64,000 nt of DNA from UBA2421 sp002343075 (GTDB lineage: Bacteria > Planctomycetota > Phycisphaerae > Tepidisphaerales > Tepidisphaeraceae): the NCBI GenBank assembly GCA_937982565.1, contig CALJLN010000003.1:277598-341597 (forward strand), read 5' to 3'. The notes under the pieces are model-generated. The model was not told the origin of the DNA. It saw nothing but the letters and a program-made list of their open reading frames with translations, and did no database searches. This document shows, in pieces, positions 15,369 through 24,707 of this stretch (its first letter is position 1; every line of letters begins with the position of its first letter). The position numbers and the translations under genes are program-made.

Positions 15369-18300
15369 TTGGCAACAACATTTGCCTACAACGACAGGGG
15401 CTGGCTTGAGACAACGACTGAACCGACGGGGAATGTTCACAAGTCGCTATACGATGATTTGGGCCGAGTGATTAAAGAACAACAAGGAAATGGCCCAACA
15501 AACCTCGTTACCGTTCGGGAATATGAGTACGACGATCCCAGCGACACGCTTACCGGCGGCGGCGTGGGCGACGGCTATTTGACCAAAGTGACCGAGATCC
15601 CCGGAGGTTCGGTTGCAGACCGAGTAACCCGTTATGTACATGACTGGCGCGGCCGCGTCCAGGCGAGCAAGGTCAACGCCGCATCGACCACCGCGTATTA
15701 CTTCACTTACGACAACCTCGACCGAATGACCGGCATTGAAGGCTATAGCGGCGAATCTGCAATCCTCAATGTTGGCACCGCTACAACCGGAACCAGCAAT
15801 CCGATTGAGTATGCATCGGGCACGACCGCTTCGCGCTTGCGCTCGAAGGAAACGTACGCGCACGACGATCGCGATCAACTCTTCAAGTCGAATCAGTTTA
15901 AAGTGACGTTTACCGACAGCGCCGCTACGCTGGGAGGTTCGTTGCAGACCGACCGGTGGTATGACGGCCGTGGGAACTTGATTAAGGAGTACACCCCGGG
16001 TTCCGGCGTCTATAAGTTCCAGCACGATGGCGCCGGTCGCCTCGTCGCAAGCTATCTTACCAATGGCGGTAGCGATGTCGCCGCCGGCCAAACCGGTACG
16101 TGGGATCATGCCGACGACTTAACTGGCGACCGGGTGATCGAGCAATCGACTACGATCTATGACAAAGGCAGCCGGCCCGTTCTGCACACGACCTATGAAC
16201 GCATTGATGGCACATCGCCCACGACACTCGCCTTGGAGCCACACAACTCGTTCATTCAGACAACGGCCGCCTGGTACGACAAAGCGGACCGCCTTACCGC
16301 CACAGCGCTGTTCGGTCGCGACAACGGCTCCACGCGATACGTTTTCAATATCAACGGATCGCTTATTGACACGACGCCCAACAACGGCCTGCCGGACGTA
16401 GCGGAAGGGGCGGCGTACGCGCCCAATACCTCCGACAATTACATTGTCACCAAGTTCGATCACGACAGTGGCGGAAGGCCGTATCGGGTTACTGACAATA
16501 AAGGCAAGATTACCGAAACCCAGTTCGACATCCTCGGCCGACCGACCAAGCTGATTGAAAACTACGTCAACGGCGTCGCTTCCGAAACCGAGTCAGACAC
16601 CGACCGTACCACGAATTGGCAGTACGACAGCAAAGGCCGGCTGTTCCGCTTGGTTGCCGAAAACCCCAGAGGAAGCGGCTTGGGCGTAGAGAGTCAGAAC
16701 ACCACCTATCAATACAGCTCGACCATTGATGCGGGTTGGGCCACTGCCGTTGTCTATCCCGACAGCACCAACACGCTGACGCTAAACAGTTCCGAAAACG
16801 AACTGGTGTCCATGACCGGCAACGACCATGTGTCTGCCGCCTACGATCGGCTCGGTCGCGTCACTCAGCAGACCGACCAGCGCGGCGTCGTGCATGATTA
16901 CATTTTCAACACCGCCGGCTATTTGGCGGAAGACCGGGCGACTAATTTAGGCGGAACCGGCTTGGTTGATGGCACCGTTCGTCGATTGCAGTACAGCTAC
17001 GATGACCTCGGCCGCATTCAGTTGGCCAGCAGTTACGACAGCGTTACCGGCGGCAATATTCTGAATCAAGTTCGCCATTCCTATGACGGCTGGGGCAATG
17101 TCAGCAAGAGCGATCAGTCACATTCGGGCGCTGTGACCGGCAGCACCCCGGCAGTTCAGTATGTGTATGTCGATGGCGATACCGGGAACGGTGTCGCCAA
17201 GCATAATCGGCTCTCAGTCATCATCTATCCAAACGGCCGCGAGGTCGGACACGGATACGGAACGATCGGTGATACGATCAGTCGAGTTGAGTCAATCGGC
17301 GACAGCGTCAGCGTCCTCGGTTCATCGGGCGTCGAGTCGGCCTACACCTTCATCGGAAGTTCGCGGCTTGCCTCGGGTTACCACGGACTGCAATACCTTA
17401 CTGTGACGTACGATCGCTTCGGTCGAGTCGATAAACACGTGTGGACCAGCGAGAGTGAGTGGGACAGTGATGTAGACGGATGGGCGTACACTTACGACCG
17501 CAATTCGAACCGACTCTCGCGATCTTTCACTGGCTGGGTCGAAGATGCACCTTCTAACGACTTTGACACCTACACCTACGACGGTCTAGACCGTTTGGCG
17601 AGTTTCAACTTCTCGAATGCGTTCACGCAAACGTGGTCTGGAGCCGGCGCAACGCTTGACGCGCTGGGCAACTGGCGCACCTTCGTCACCGACACCAACG
17701 GTACAGCGAGCGGCGGAACGGTCACGCAGACGCGTACGCACAACGAAGCGAATGAAATCCTGGCCAACCCAGGCAATTCTCCAGCGTGGACAACACCCGT
17801 CCACGATGCTGCCGGCAACATGACTGCAATGCCCAAGCCCGGCGCCGAGAGTACGCAGATCGACGCCAAGTACGACGCCTGGAACCGCATGGTCGAGGCG
17901 AAGGAGAACAGCACGGTCACAGGCTCGTACCGATTCGACGCCTTCAGCCGGCGGGTCAGCAAAACGATTGGTTCAAACACGGAGTACTCGTATTTCAGTG
18001 AAGACTACCAAGTGCTGGAAGTTCGTAAGAACACAAGTACCACGCCCCTTGAACAGAATGTGTGGGGAACCCGGTACGTCGACGAGCTCATTGTTCGTGA
18101 CCGCGATTCAATTCCCGACGATGGGTCGCGCGACAACAGCTTCTCCGGCGACGGATTGCTCACCGTCGACTTCGGCGCTTCAGACTTCGGCCGGCGTTTT
18201 GCCGTGCAAACTGATGGCAAATTGCTGTTTGTCGGTTGGACCGGCAACAGCCCCAATCGCGACATCGCCATTGCCCGTTATCACCCGGACGGAACGCCGG

Positions 18301-20159
18301 ATGCGTCGTTTTCGGGTGACGGGTTGCACACCATCGATATCTCAGGCTCGGGCAGTGATGATCTTGGATACGCCGTCACACAATTGAGCAGCGGCAAGAT
18401 TCTGATTGCCGGCCGTTCATCCGGCGACACGGCGCTCGTTCAGCTGACTGCGTCGGGCGCGATCGACACGAGTTTTGGCAGCGGCGATGGCATCGTCACC
18501 CACAACCTGGGCGGAACAGACGGCGCTTTCGACATGCTGATTGACGGCGACAACAAAATTGTTTTGTCGGGCTGGGCCAATGGCACTGAAGCAATCGTTG
18601 TTCGCCTCAACAGCGACGCAAGCTTTGACACCGGCTTTGGCACCAATGGCAAGGTCAACCCTTACTTCGGAGACGCCGGCAGCAATGACCGTGCGTATGC
18701 AGTCGCGCTTGCAGCAGGGGGAAAACTTGTCGTCGCCGGCAGGATCGACGACCTGGCGGCGGTAGCCCGGCTGACCAGCACCGGCACTGCCGACACCACT
18801 TTCTCCGGCAACGGGGTTGATACAACGGCTCATGGCGACGCGCTGTGGGACGTTGCGGTGCAGTCCGACGGAAAGATCGTCGCCACCGGCTCGCTGGATA
18901 ACATCGACACGGTGGTCGTCCGCTTCGGCTCAGCCGGCGGGCTGGATACGCTCTTCGGCGGCGGGGACGGGTACGATCTACCCGGTTACGGTCTGGGCAA
19001 CGGCATCGCACTCCAGCCGGATGGAAAGATCCTCGTCGCCAGTTCCGATGACACCATCGACCCGCAACTCTACCGCTACAACACCAACGGCACGCTCGAC
19101 ACCACCTTCGGCACCAACGGCCGGGTCGTCGAAAACTTCGGCAGCGGCAGCGAGTCGTGGGTGGGCGTCGCCCACACCTGGGACGGCAAGATCGTCGTCA
19201 GCGGCTACGGCGGGGGCGATTTCGTGGCGGCCCGGTACAATGCCGGCGTCGGCCTCGATCAAAGGCTCTACGTGCAGCAGGACGCCAACTTCAACGTCAC
19301 CAGCGTCAGCAACGGCAACTCGGTGCTGGAACGCTACCGCTTCACCCCCTACGGCCAGCGGACGGTACTGAACAACGACTTCACCGCCGACATCGACAAC
19401 ACCAGCGACTACAGCTTCGACGCCGGCCATCAGGGCCTCAAGCACGACCCCGAGACGGGCCTGATCTACAACCGCGCCCGCATGCTCCACCCGACGCTGG
19501 GGCGGTTCACCAGCCGTGATCCGCTGGGGTATGTGGATGGGATGAGTGTGTATCAGGCGTATCTCAGTTCGCCAAAGCGGTTTGTCGATCCGTCGGGCCT
19601 CGATTCATGGTTTTGGGAAACGCTGGATACGTTCACCGATTTTGCAAACGGGGCGCTCGATGACGTTACCATGGGCGCGACAGGGGTTTTACGTGATGCG
19701 GTAGGCTTGAACGGAAACGGTGGAGTCGATACCGATTCAACTTCATACGCGGCTGGCGAGTACACCGCAGCAGGCGCTCAAGCCTTGACTGGTGCCGGCG
19801 CTGTGAAGAAAGCCGCTCAGGAAGTCGCCGAGCGACTCGCAAGAGAAGCGCTTCAGGCACTTGCAGAGAAAGCAGCCAGGGAGGCAGCGGAAAAGACAGC
19901 TCAGAAGATTCGGAATAAGGCGCATCACATTTTCGAGAAGACGAAGCACAATCTCGATGAGCTTGCGAAGAAAATCGGGTCGCGAGAAGACGCAACGAAG
20001 GCGATTGATGATGCAGCGCAGGCGGCTACGAAGGGATTACCGGATGGCGTTCATAAAGTTGTTGTCGATGTTCAAGGCACCAAAGTTACTGTCAAAGGTA
20101 TAGTAAGGGATGGTGCCTTTGAGCTTGGCACAGCGTGGGGACCGCCTTTACATCCTTAA
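15369..20159 (+). CDS. RHS-repeat polymorphic toxin with an inserted delta-60 beta-propeller, 5-prime truncated
   Basis: The frame, open from 15303 inside the IS end, gives at least 1596 residues; the usual N-terminus with signal is missing. Order: RHS/YD repeats (residues 1-905, for example YDDLGRVIKEQQGN), the start of the RHS core (WGTRYVDELIVRDRDS, about 910), and an insertion of about 380 residues of delta-60 repeats (FAVQTDGKLLFVGW, IALQPDGKILVASS). The core then resumes (DQRLYVQQDANFNVT, about 1295) and ends GRFTSRDPLGYVDG and DPSG (about 1403). A variable C-terminal toxin region follows: a hydrophobic stretch, a long helical Ala/Glu-rich segment, and KAHHIFEKTKHNLDEL with a beta-rich end. 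The toxin family is not recognised. The immunity gene follows by 15 bases. Confidence 0.85.
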   Translation: MATTFAYNDRGWLETTTEPTGNVHKSLYDDLGRVIKEQQGNGPTNLVTVREYEYDDPSDTLTGGGVGDGYLTKVTEIPGGSVADRVTRYVHDWRGRVQASKVNAASTTAYYFTYDNLDRMTGIEGYSGESAILNVGTATTGTSNPIEYASGTTASRLRSKETYAHDDRDQLFKSNQFKVTFTDSAATLGGSLQTDRWYDGRGNLIKEYTPGSGVYKFQHDGAGRLVASYLTNGGSDVAAGQTGTWDHADDLTGDRVIEQSTTIYDKGSRPVLHTTYERIDGTSPTTLALEPHNSFIQTTAAWYDKADRLTATALFGRDNGSTRYVFNINGSLIDTTPNNGLPDVAEGAAYAPNTSDNYIVTKFDHDSGGRPYRVTDNKGKITETQFDILGRPTKLIENYVNGVASETESDTDRTTNWQYDSKGRLFRLVAENPRGSGLGVESQNTTYQYSSTIDAGWATAVVYPDSTNTLTLNSSENELVSMTGNDHVSAAYDRLGRVTQQTDQRGVVHDYIFNTAGYLAEDRATNLGGTGLVDGTVRRLQYSYDDLGRIQLASSYDSVTGGNILNQVRHSYDGWGNVSKSDQSHSGAVTGSTPAVQYVYVDGDTGNGVAKHNRLSVIIYPNGREVGHGYGTIGDTISRVESIGDSVSVLGSSGVESAYTFIGSSRLASGYHGLQYLTVTYDRFGRVDKHVWTSESEWDSDVDGWAYTYDRNSNRLSRSFTGWVEDAPSNDFDTYTYDGLDRLASFNFSNAFTQTWSGAGATLDALGNWRTFVTDTNGTASGGTVTQTRTHNEANEILANPGNSPAWTTPVHDAAGNMTAMPKPGAESTQIDAKYDAWNRMVEAKENSTVTGSYRFDAFSRRVSKTIGSNTEYSYFSEDYQVLEVRKNTSTTPLEQNVWGTRYVDELIVRDRDSIPDDGSRDNSFSGDGLLTVDFGASDFGRRFAVQTDGKLLFVGWTGNSPNRDIAIARYHPDGTPDASFSGDGLHTIDISGSGSDDLGYAVTQLSSGKILIAGRSSGDTALVQLTASGAIDTSFGSGDGIVTHNLGGTDGAFDMLIDGDNKIVLSGWANGTEAIVVRLNSDASFDTGFGTNGKVNPYFGDAGSNDRAYAVALAAGGKLVVAGRIDDLAAVARLTSTGTADTTFSGNGVDTTAHGDALWDVAVQSDGKIVATGSLDNIDTVVVRFGSAGGLDTLFGGGDGYDLPGYGLGNGIALQPDGKILVASSDDTIDPQLYRYNTNGTLDTTFGTNGRVVENFGSGSESWVGVAHTWDGKIVVSGYGGGDFVAARYNAGVGLDQRLYVQQDANFNVTSVSNGNSVLERYRFTPYGQRTVLNNDFTADIDNTSDYSFDAGHQGLKHDPETGLIYNRARMLHPTLGRFTSRDPLGYVDGMSVYQAYLSSPKRFVDPSGLDSWFWETLDTFTDFANGALDDVTMGATGVLRDAVGLNGNGGVDTDSTSYAAGEYTAAGAQALTGAGAVKKAAQEVAERLAREALQALAEKAAREAAEKTAQKIRNKAHHIFEKTKHNLDELAKKIGSREDATKAIDDAAQAATKGLPDGVHKVVVDVQGTKVTVKGIVRDGAFELGTAWGPPLHP
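19233..19481 (+). repeat. RHS core direct repeat, copy 1 (in the full toxin gene)
   Basis: This 249-base segment encodes the end of the RHS core. It recurs at 20606-20854 with only four base differences visible by eye, all in the last 70 bases. The offset is 1373 bases, so the repeats flank the toxin tip and immunity gene. Such direct repeats allow tip exchange or loss by homologous recombination. Confidence 0.85.
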
Positions 20160-20174
20160 CATAGGAAGCAAGCC

Positions 20175-20591
20175 ATGATCACAATTGAGGATATTGCGGA
20201 TAAGGTGGTTACGGAACTCCTGGAGGGCGAGGGCATTACTCTGGCAGTTTTGCGAGACCAGATGAAGACAGCCCGATTGCAGTACGAGAGGACCGAAACC
20301 GGTTTCTTTGCGAACTTCATATGCGCTCCTGATGTGCCACTCTTGCCGAACAATCCGGACTTTGAGTTGGATGATGCGAACGGCTCGCTCAACAAAGAGA
20401 AAGTTCCAATCGGTTTCACGTTGTTCATCCGTTCAGGTAAGCTCGACTTCTTAGAAGGCTATACATTTGGAGAAGCGGTTCTGCCCGAGCGCATCGATAA
20501 TTTTGAACTGAAACTGGCGAAAGACATGAAGCGGGACAAACAAACGATTGAGACCCAAGAATCAAGCGTTCAAGCCAAGAATGAAGAGTAG
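20175..20591 (+). CDS. Probable immunity protein for the RHS toxin
   Basis: This 138-residue acidic cytoplasmic protein lies 15 bases after the toxin gene on the same strand, the standard place for an immunity gene in polymorphic toxin loci. The segments DFELDDANGSLN and GFTLFIRSGKLDFLEGYTFGE resemble small proteins often encoded behind RHS toxins. There is no signal peptide, in line with protection from inside the cell. It ends directly before the duplicated orphan core. The pairing is inferred from position; the fold is not assigned. Confidence 0.65.
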   Translation: MITIEDIADKVVTELLEGEGITLAVLRDQMKTARLQYERTETGFFANFICAPDVPLLPNNPDFELDDANGSLNKEKVPIGFTLFIRSGKLDFLEGYTFGEAVLPERIDNFELKLAKDMKRDKQTIETQESSVQAKNEE

Positions 20592-20605
20592 CGCTAAGAA
20601 CGGCT

Positions 20606-20890
20606 CGGTACAATGCCGGCGTCGGCCTCGATCAAAGGCTCTACGTGCAGCAGGACGCCAACTTCAACGTCACCAGCGTCAGCAACGGCAACTCGGTGCT
20701 GGAACGCTACCGCTTCACCCCCTACGGCCAGCGGACGGTACTGAACAACGACTTCACCGCCGACATCGACAACACCAGCGACTACAGCTTCGACGCCGGC
20801 CATCAGGGTCTCAAGCACGACGCCGAGACGGGGCTGATCTACAATCGCGCCCGCTACCTGCAAAACTCGCTCGGCCGGTTCACCACGTCC
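20606..20890 (+). pseudogene. Orphan RHS core fragment (direct repeat copy 2)
   Basis: Starting 15 bases after the immunity stop, this segment repeats 19233-19481 almost exactly and then continues with its own core ending (ARYLQNSLGRFTT). After that the RHS sequence breaks off at about 20886 and the end of the antisense terminase gene begins. There is no start codon, repeat region or toxin tip, so it is an orphan cassette remnant or silent tip acceptor of the kind known from RHS and Cdi loci. The different sequence after the repeat shows that it once carried another C-terminus. Confidence 0.75.
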
Positions 20891-22910
20891 CCTTGTACCG
20901 GTGCAGCCAATTTGACACCTCGCTTCGTTCGATCCACGACTTCTCCTCCGAATCTCGCGGGACCGGGGGAGACGGCGGGGCGGGTGGCAGGGCCGGCATC
21001 TCCTGCACCAACTTCACTCCACACCCATGTGCTGCGACGCAGCTGTTGTAGAGCGCATCGAACCAGTGGTTCTGGCGGCGGATGCGTTCCCATTTGGTGA
21101 CCACGCCCTTGCCGGCGACGAACTCTTCGGTTTTCACCTCCGCCGTCAGATGTTTGGCCAGCGACAGGTGGTCTTGGGCTGCGGCACGGTAGAGTGTCAT
21201 CGCCCCGGCATTGCCGATGGGCGTGCTTAAACGCTGATGAACCCAGGTCTTCCAGTGATCGGCGTCGGCCTCGATGATGTGCAGCTGCTGGACCGGGAGC
21301 CAGGAGACATGGCAGCCTTCGCCGACGAGCTTGACCGTCGAGCCGGTTTGGGTGGTGCGTTCGGCCCACTGCTGGCGGTACTGCTGGCCGGCGCCTCGGC
21401 CGAACGCTGGGCGGAAGCGTTCTCCTGCCTCGCGGCAGAACGTGTACACGACATCGGTCATGTAGCCGGCGTCGACAAACACCTGCGCCGGCTGAAGCCG
21501 CTGCCCGTCGGCAACGACCGCGGGCCACCCGGCGAGCATGAAGTCTTTCATCTCGCGCAGGCCGACCATGACCGCCCGCTCGACGCCCAGGCTTTCGCTG
21601 GCGACTTCCAGGCGGCCGTAATCGACGATGTGCCCGCTGGCCTGCGGCGTCCAGGCCACGACTACCCAGTGGAACAGGTATTTGCCTAGGTCCACCCCGG
21701 CCGTGAGGATCGGCATGTTGGCTGGGACGATCCCCTTGGGCGCATCGGTCATGCGTGCCGCCAGCTCGTGGATCTCCAGGCTGGTCTGCGCCAGCTTCGG
21801 GGGAACCACGGGGATGCACCAGACGAACTGCCGCAGTTCACGCTCGGCGGAGTCTTCATCCGCCGCACGGGAGGCGCGCCACTCATCGGCCGCAATGTCG
21901 CCGGCGGTCAGGAACAGGTTGTTCACCGCCGACCAGCGAAAGCCCAGCGTATCGGTCGGGCTCGGCTCGCCGGTAATGATTGGCGTGTCCGCTTCGCCGG
22001 TGACGGTCTGCCCGTCGTGCAGGAGGATGGAATAAGTGTTGGCTTGCACGCGCTGGGAGTCGCTCCAGCATTCGCCGCAAGCGGGGCAGGCAAAGGCGGC
22101 GTTGCTACGCGCTTCGACCTGGCTTTGGGCTCCCTGCCAGCCGGTCAGATGCTCGCGCTCGGGTGAGACCCATTGCCGGCAAGCCGGACAACGTAGTGCG
22201 ATCCGGCTGCGGGTTCCTTTGGAGTAGTCCTGCCAGGTTCGACCATTCTCGGTGCTGACGGTGCACTCCATGTATATCCGCCGTCGCCGGCCAAAGGCGC
22301 GGGTGCGGGCTTCCATCTGCGTGATCTTGTCGCTTTCACGGCTGGAGAGGCCGGGCTTGTCCATCCCGTCAGTCTCCGTGATCACCAGCACACGTGACGT
22401 GAAGCCGGCCCGGCTCTTATCTGACCCTCCGCCGGACATGAACTTCAGCGTCGCACCGTTGCGGAACTGCAGATACTCAACCAGCCCGCCGCGACTACCC
22501 GCCCCCTGGCTGGGCAGCAGGTCGCGGTAGCGGGATTGCTCGATCACCGGCAGGATGTCCTGCCGCCATTTGTCGGCGGCCATGTCCATGTCCGGTAGGC
22601 CGCAGATGACCGTCTCCTGCAGCTCAAACAGGTGATATAGCAGGGGAACGACAAAGCAGGACAGGGTCTTGCCCGATTGAGTCGGACCGGTGGCGACATG
22701 GCGGGACCAGAGGCCGGAGTCGACCGCATCAAACCACAGGCTGGTATAAGGCTGGCGGGCGCATCGAAAGCGCCGCCCCTCGAACGGACCGGACGGAATG
22801 ACAATCTCCTGCTCGGCAAACTGCTTCATCGTGCGCAGCCGCCGGGGACGGGCCTGGGCCAGGAACCAGTCCAGGTCTTCGCGGATCGGATGTCGGAGGA
22901 TCGTGCTCAT
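20880..22910 (-). CDS. Phage terminase large subunit (second copy), GpA type
   Basis: This 676-residue protein packages DNA into proheads in tailed phages. The N-terminal ATPase has a GpA-like lead-in (RCARQPYTSLWFDAVDSG), Walker A GPTQSGKT and segment SRVLVITETDGMD. A CxxC zinc pair region follows (LRCPACRQW and FACPACGECW), and then the nuclease half (GVDLGKYLFHWVVVAW to HWFDALYNSCVAAHGCG). The end of the gene touches the orphan RHS fragment, which suggests that the downstream phage genes were replaced. The start overlaps the stop of the small terminase by four bases. It is unlike the first terminase in most of its length, so the two came from different sources. Confidence 0.85.
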   Translation of the reverse strand: MSTILRHPIREDLDWFLAQARPRRLRTMKQFAEQEIVIPSGPFEGRRFRCARQPYTSLWFDAVDSGLWSRHVATGPTQSGKTLSCFVVPLLYHLFELQETVICGLPDMDMAADKWRQDILPVIEQSRYRDLLPSQGAGSRGGLVEYLQFRNGATLKFMSGGGSDKSRAGFTSRVLVITETDGMDKPGLSSRESDKITQMEARTRAFGRRRRIYMECTVSTENGRTWQDYSKGTRSRIALRCPACRQWVSPEREHLTGWQGAQSQVEARSNAAFACPACGECWSDSQRVQANTYSILLHDGQTVTGEADTPIITGEPSPTDTLGFRWSAVNNLFLTAGDIAADEWRASRAADEDSAERELRQFVWCIPVVPPKLAQTSLEIHELAARMTDAPKGIVPANMPILTAGVDLGKYLFHWVVVAWTPQASGHIVDYGRLEVASESLGVERAVMVGLREMKDFMLAGWPAVVADGQRLQPAQVFVDAGYMTDVVYTFCREAGERFRPAFGRGAGQQYRQQWAERTTQTGSTVKLVGEGCHVSWLPVQQLHIIEADADHWKTWVHQRLSTPIGNAGAMTLYRAAAQDHLSLAKHLTAEVKTEEFVAGKGVVTKWERIRRQNHWFDALYNSCVAAHGCGVKLVQEMPALPPAPPSPPVPRDSEEKSWIERSEVSNWLHRYKGTW

Positions 22911-23575
22911 GGCCCACCTCCGAACGACTGCTCGATCTCGCGCTGCGCGTCATCGATGGCCTCGTAAAGGATCTCGACCGCGCCGCTGCCAAATTGCCGT
23001 TGCAGGGTCTCGCCGGCCCCACGGAGCAGCGCCGCGATCCGCCCCAAGGCTTCGCGGGCCTTGTCCCGCGGCAACAGTTGCCGCTCGCGTTCCAGCCGAT
23101 CGAGACGGGCGAGGGCGGCGCGCTCCTCCCGGTACCGCTCCAGGGCCGGGCTGCTGCCGCCGAGCATCAATGCATCGCCTTCGACGTCGCGGGCGAGCTT
23201 CAGGGCATTGTCGGCCAGGAAGTCGTGCAGCGCCCGGGCGAGCTTAGGCAGGCTGATCACCGGACCACCCATCGGCAGCCCGTAGCGCTCAGCCTGTTCA
23301 TTGATGACTTTGGTCTGGCGACCGGACATGGCCCGCCAGTGCTTCTGAGGGATTGATTCGTAATACTGCCAGCGGAGCCGCTCTTCTTTATCCTTCTCAT
23401 GGCGGCGCAGAGCGTCGCGCTCGTCCCGCGTCAGCTCGGCGTTGGTTATCACCTTCTGGTAAGCGCGTTTGACCAAGTCGCTGTCGACCCGTGCGGCAGC
23501 CGACAGCGCGGGCGGGGGCTTGGCTGTAGGGGCAACGGCCAATCGGCGGGGAAGTTGGGGGGCTTTGCGTGGCAT
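22907..23575 (-). CDS. Probable terminase small subunit
   Basis: This 222-residue protein is rich in charged helices. Residues 85-125 contain RQTKVINEQAERYGLPMGGPVISLPKLARALHDFLADN, the arrangement of Nu1/small-terminase-like DNA-binding proteins that read a DNA site and then select an N-terminal winged-helix partner. A Pro/Ala-rich basic N-terminus and a coiled-coil-like RYREERAALARLDRLERERQLL stretch follow the same pattern. It overlaps the large terminase by four bases, so the two are translated together. The assignment rests on motif and neighbourhood. Confidence 0.65.
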   Translation of the reverse strand: MPRKAPQLPRRLAVAPTAKPPPALSAAARVDSDLVKRAYQKVITNAELTRDERDALRRHEKDKEERLRWQYYESIPQKHWRAMSGRQTKVINEQAERYGLPMGGPVISLPKLARALHDFLADNALKLARDVEGDALMLGGSSPALERYREERAALARLDRLERERQLLPRDKAREALGRIAALLRGAGETLQRQFGSGAVEILYEAIDDAQREIEQSFGGGP

Positions 23576-23960
23576 CTTACTTACAGGCCTGATTCACCAT
23601 GAGACGTGTAATCTTTCCGCCGTTGTTTGGTCCCGCGGTAAGGCAAGCTCGTGGGAAGGAACCATGCCGGGGGGGGTAGCCCGTTGGCCCCCGTTGGCCA
23701 CGTGGCGGCGCACGTCGCGTCCGTCCGCGTTCGGTCGAGTCACGTGGCCCCCGTCCACACCCGCGCCCGTGCGTCCCGCGTGCGCGCGTCCCGTCGCTAC
23801 CGAGCCGACTGTTAGGCTGGGGCGATTGCGTGTGCGCGCCATCATGTTTGACGAAACGCTGAACAAAAGAGCGATTTAATGCTTGATGTTTCGCGGTGGT
23901 TGAGGCTTCATGTGCGTAGCGAACAACGTAACAGATTTGAATGTAATTACTGGAGACATG
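23576..23960. other. Divergent intergenic region, very GC-rich with repeated short words
   Basis: This stretch separates the leftward terminase pair from the rightward small genes and must hold promoters for both. The part 23680-23800 repeats GGCCCCCGT and CGTCCCG-type words several times, with alternating GTGCGCGCG-like runs. No clear -35/-10 pair or gene is visible. A long minus-strand open frame crosses it but lacks coding character. Confidence 0.3.
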
Positions 23961-24221
23961 ATGCAGAACAAAGACCACAACAGAACCAAGAGCAGCGACA
24001 ACGATGCTCACCACCAATACACCGCTCGGCAAAGCGACATCGCTCGACTGATCGATGTCCTTCAGATGGAGCTCGAGAAGCACGCCAGCGAGGCGAAGGC
24101 CGACCCGAAGAACTGGGGTCGGGTCGGCGACCTCGGAAAGGTCCGCAGCGACTTGATCGAGGTGGTCTCCTTCATGAGCGGCTTCGACCGCGCCCAGATC
24201 AAAGAGTTCCTCGCCGAGTAA
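23961..24221 (+). CDS. Small hypothetical phage-like protein
   Basis: This 86-residue acidic, helical protein is not recognised. Its central segment, IARLIDVLQMELEKHASEAKADPKNWGRVGDLGKVRSDLIE, looks like a two-helix module. ATG 23961 is preferred over the adjacent ATG 23958 because GGAG lies five bases before it. It opens a run of six rightward genes. The stop is 21 bases before the next gene, so they are probably co-transcribed. Confidence 0.65.
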   Translation: MQNKDHNRTKSSDNDAHHQYTARQSDIARLIDVLQMELEKHASEAKADPKNWGRVGDLGKVRSDLIEVVSFMSGFDRAQIKEFLAE

Positions 24222-24242
24222 CCACCGCCACGGAGAACGGCC

Positions 24243-24602
24243 ATGACCAAGCAACAGACCATCGAACACATCGCACGCGAGTTCCTTGACCTCGAGACGC
24301 TTGAGACGAGACGGATGGACAGCCTCGACTTCAAAGAGCAGGCGGTCTGGTCGATCGCCAAAGCGCTGGACGCCGCCTACGAAGCCGGACGCCTGGTGGG
24401 TCGAGCGGGAGGTCGCGGCACCAACGACGGGCCCGGCTTTTGCATCGGCCAGCGCGTCCGCGTGACGCCGCTCGGTGAAGCCGGGCGTATCACTGGCACG
24501 GAAGACGACGGGCATCTGCTGATCGTCAACCTCGACACCGGCGGCACCGTTCACGTGCCCACGGCGGACTGCAAAGCAATCGCACGACAACGGAAGCCCT
24601 GA
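24243..24602 (+). CDS. DUF6900-like protein with a C-terminal KOW-like segment
   Basis: The N-terminal half of this 119-residue protein has the pattern IAREFLDLETLETRRMDSLDFKE then VWSIAKALDAAYEAGR, which I recognise as the DUF6900 type common on phages and plasmids. The C-terminal half (GQRVRVTPLGEAGRITGTEDDG and VNLDTGGTVHVPTADC) reads like a small KOW/SH3-type barrel. The function is unknown. It is followed by an 8-bp-arm hairpin that straddles its stop codon, possibly a weak terminator or processing site. Confidence 0.7.
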   Translation: MTKQQTIEHIAREFLDLETLETRRMDSLDFKEQAVWSIAKALDAAYEAGRLVGRAGGRGTNDGPGFCIGQRVRVTPLGEAGRITGTEDDGHLLIVNLDTGGTVHVPTADCKAIARQRKP

Positions 24603-24610
24603 AGGGCTTC
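24593..24610 (+). terminator. Hairpin across the stop codon of the DUF6900-like gene
   Basis: GAAGCCCT and AGGGCTTC are perfect 8-bp arms separated by GA, part of the TGA stop codon. A second, weaker GGGGC/GCCCC hairpin lies about 15 bases further on. Neither is followed by a T-run, so intrinsic termination would be weak. Confidence 0.35.
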
Positions 24611-24707
24611 TGGAGTTTCTGGGGCACATCGCCCCAACGGAACGCCGCACCCGATCAATGCGGCGATGGGTCTGGCACGCCCAAATGTGGCCCGAGGAGA
24701 TTCTCAT

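Noticed and set aside
20645..21100. A 151-residue forward frame as a second RHS protein
   Set aside because: Only the first 80 residues are RHS core; the rest is antisense to the terminase gene. It is annotated as an orphan fragment.
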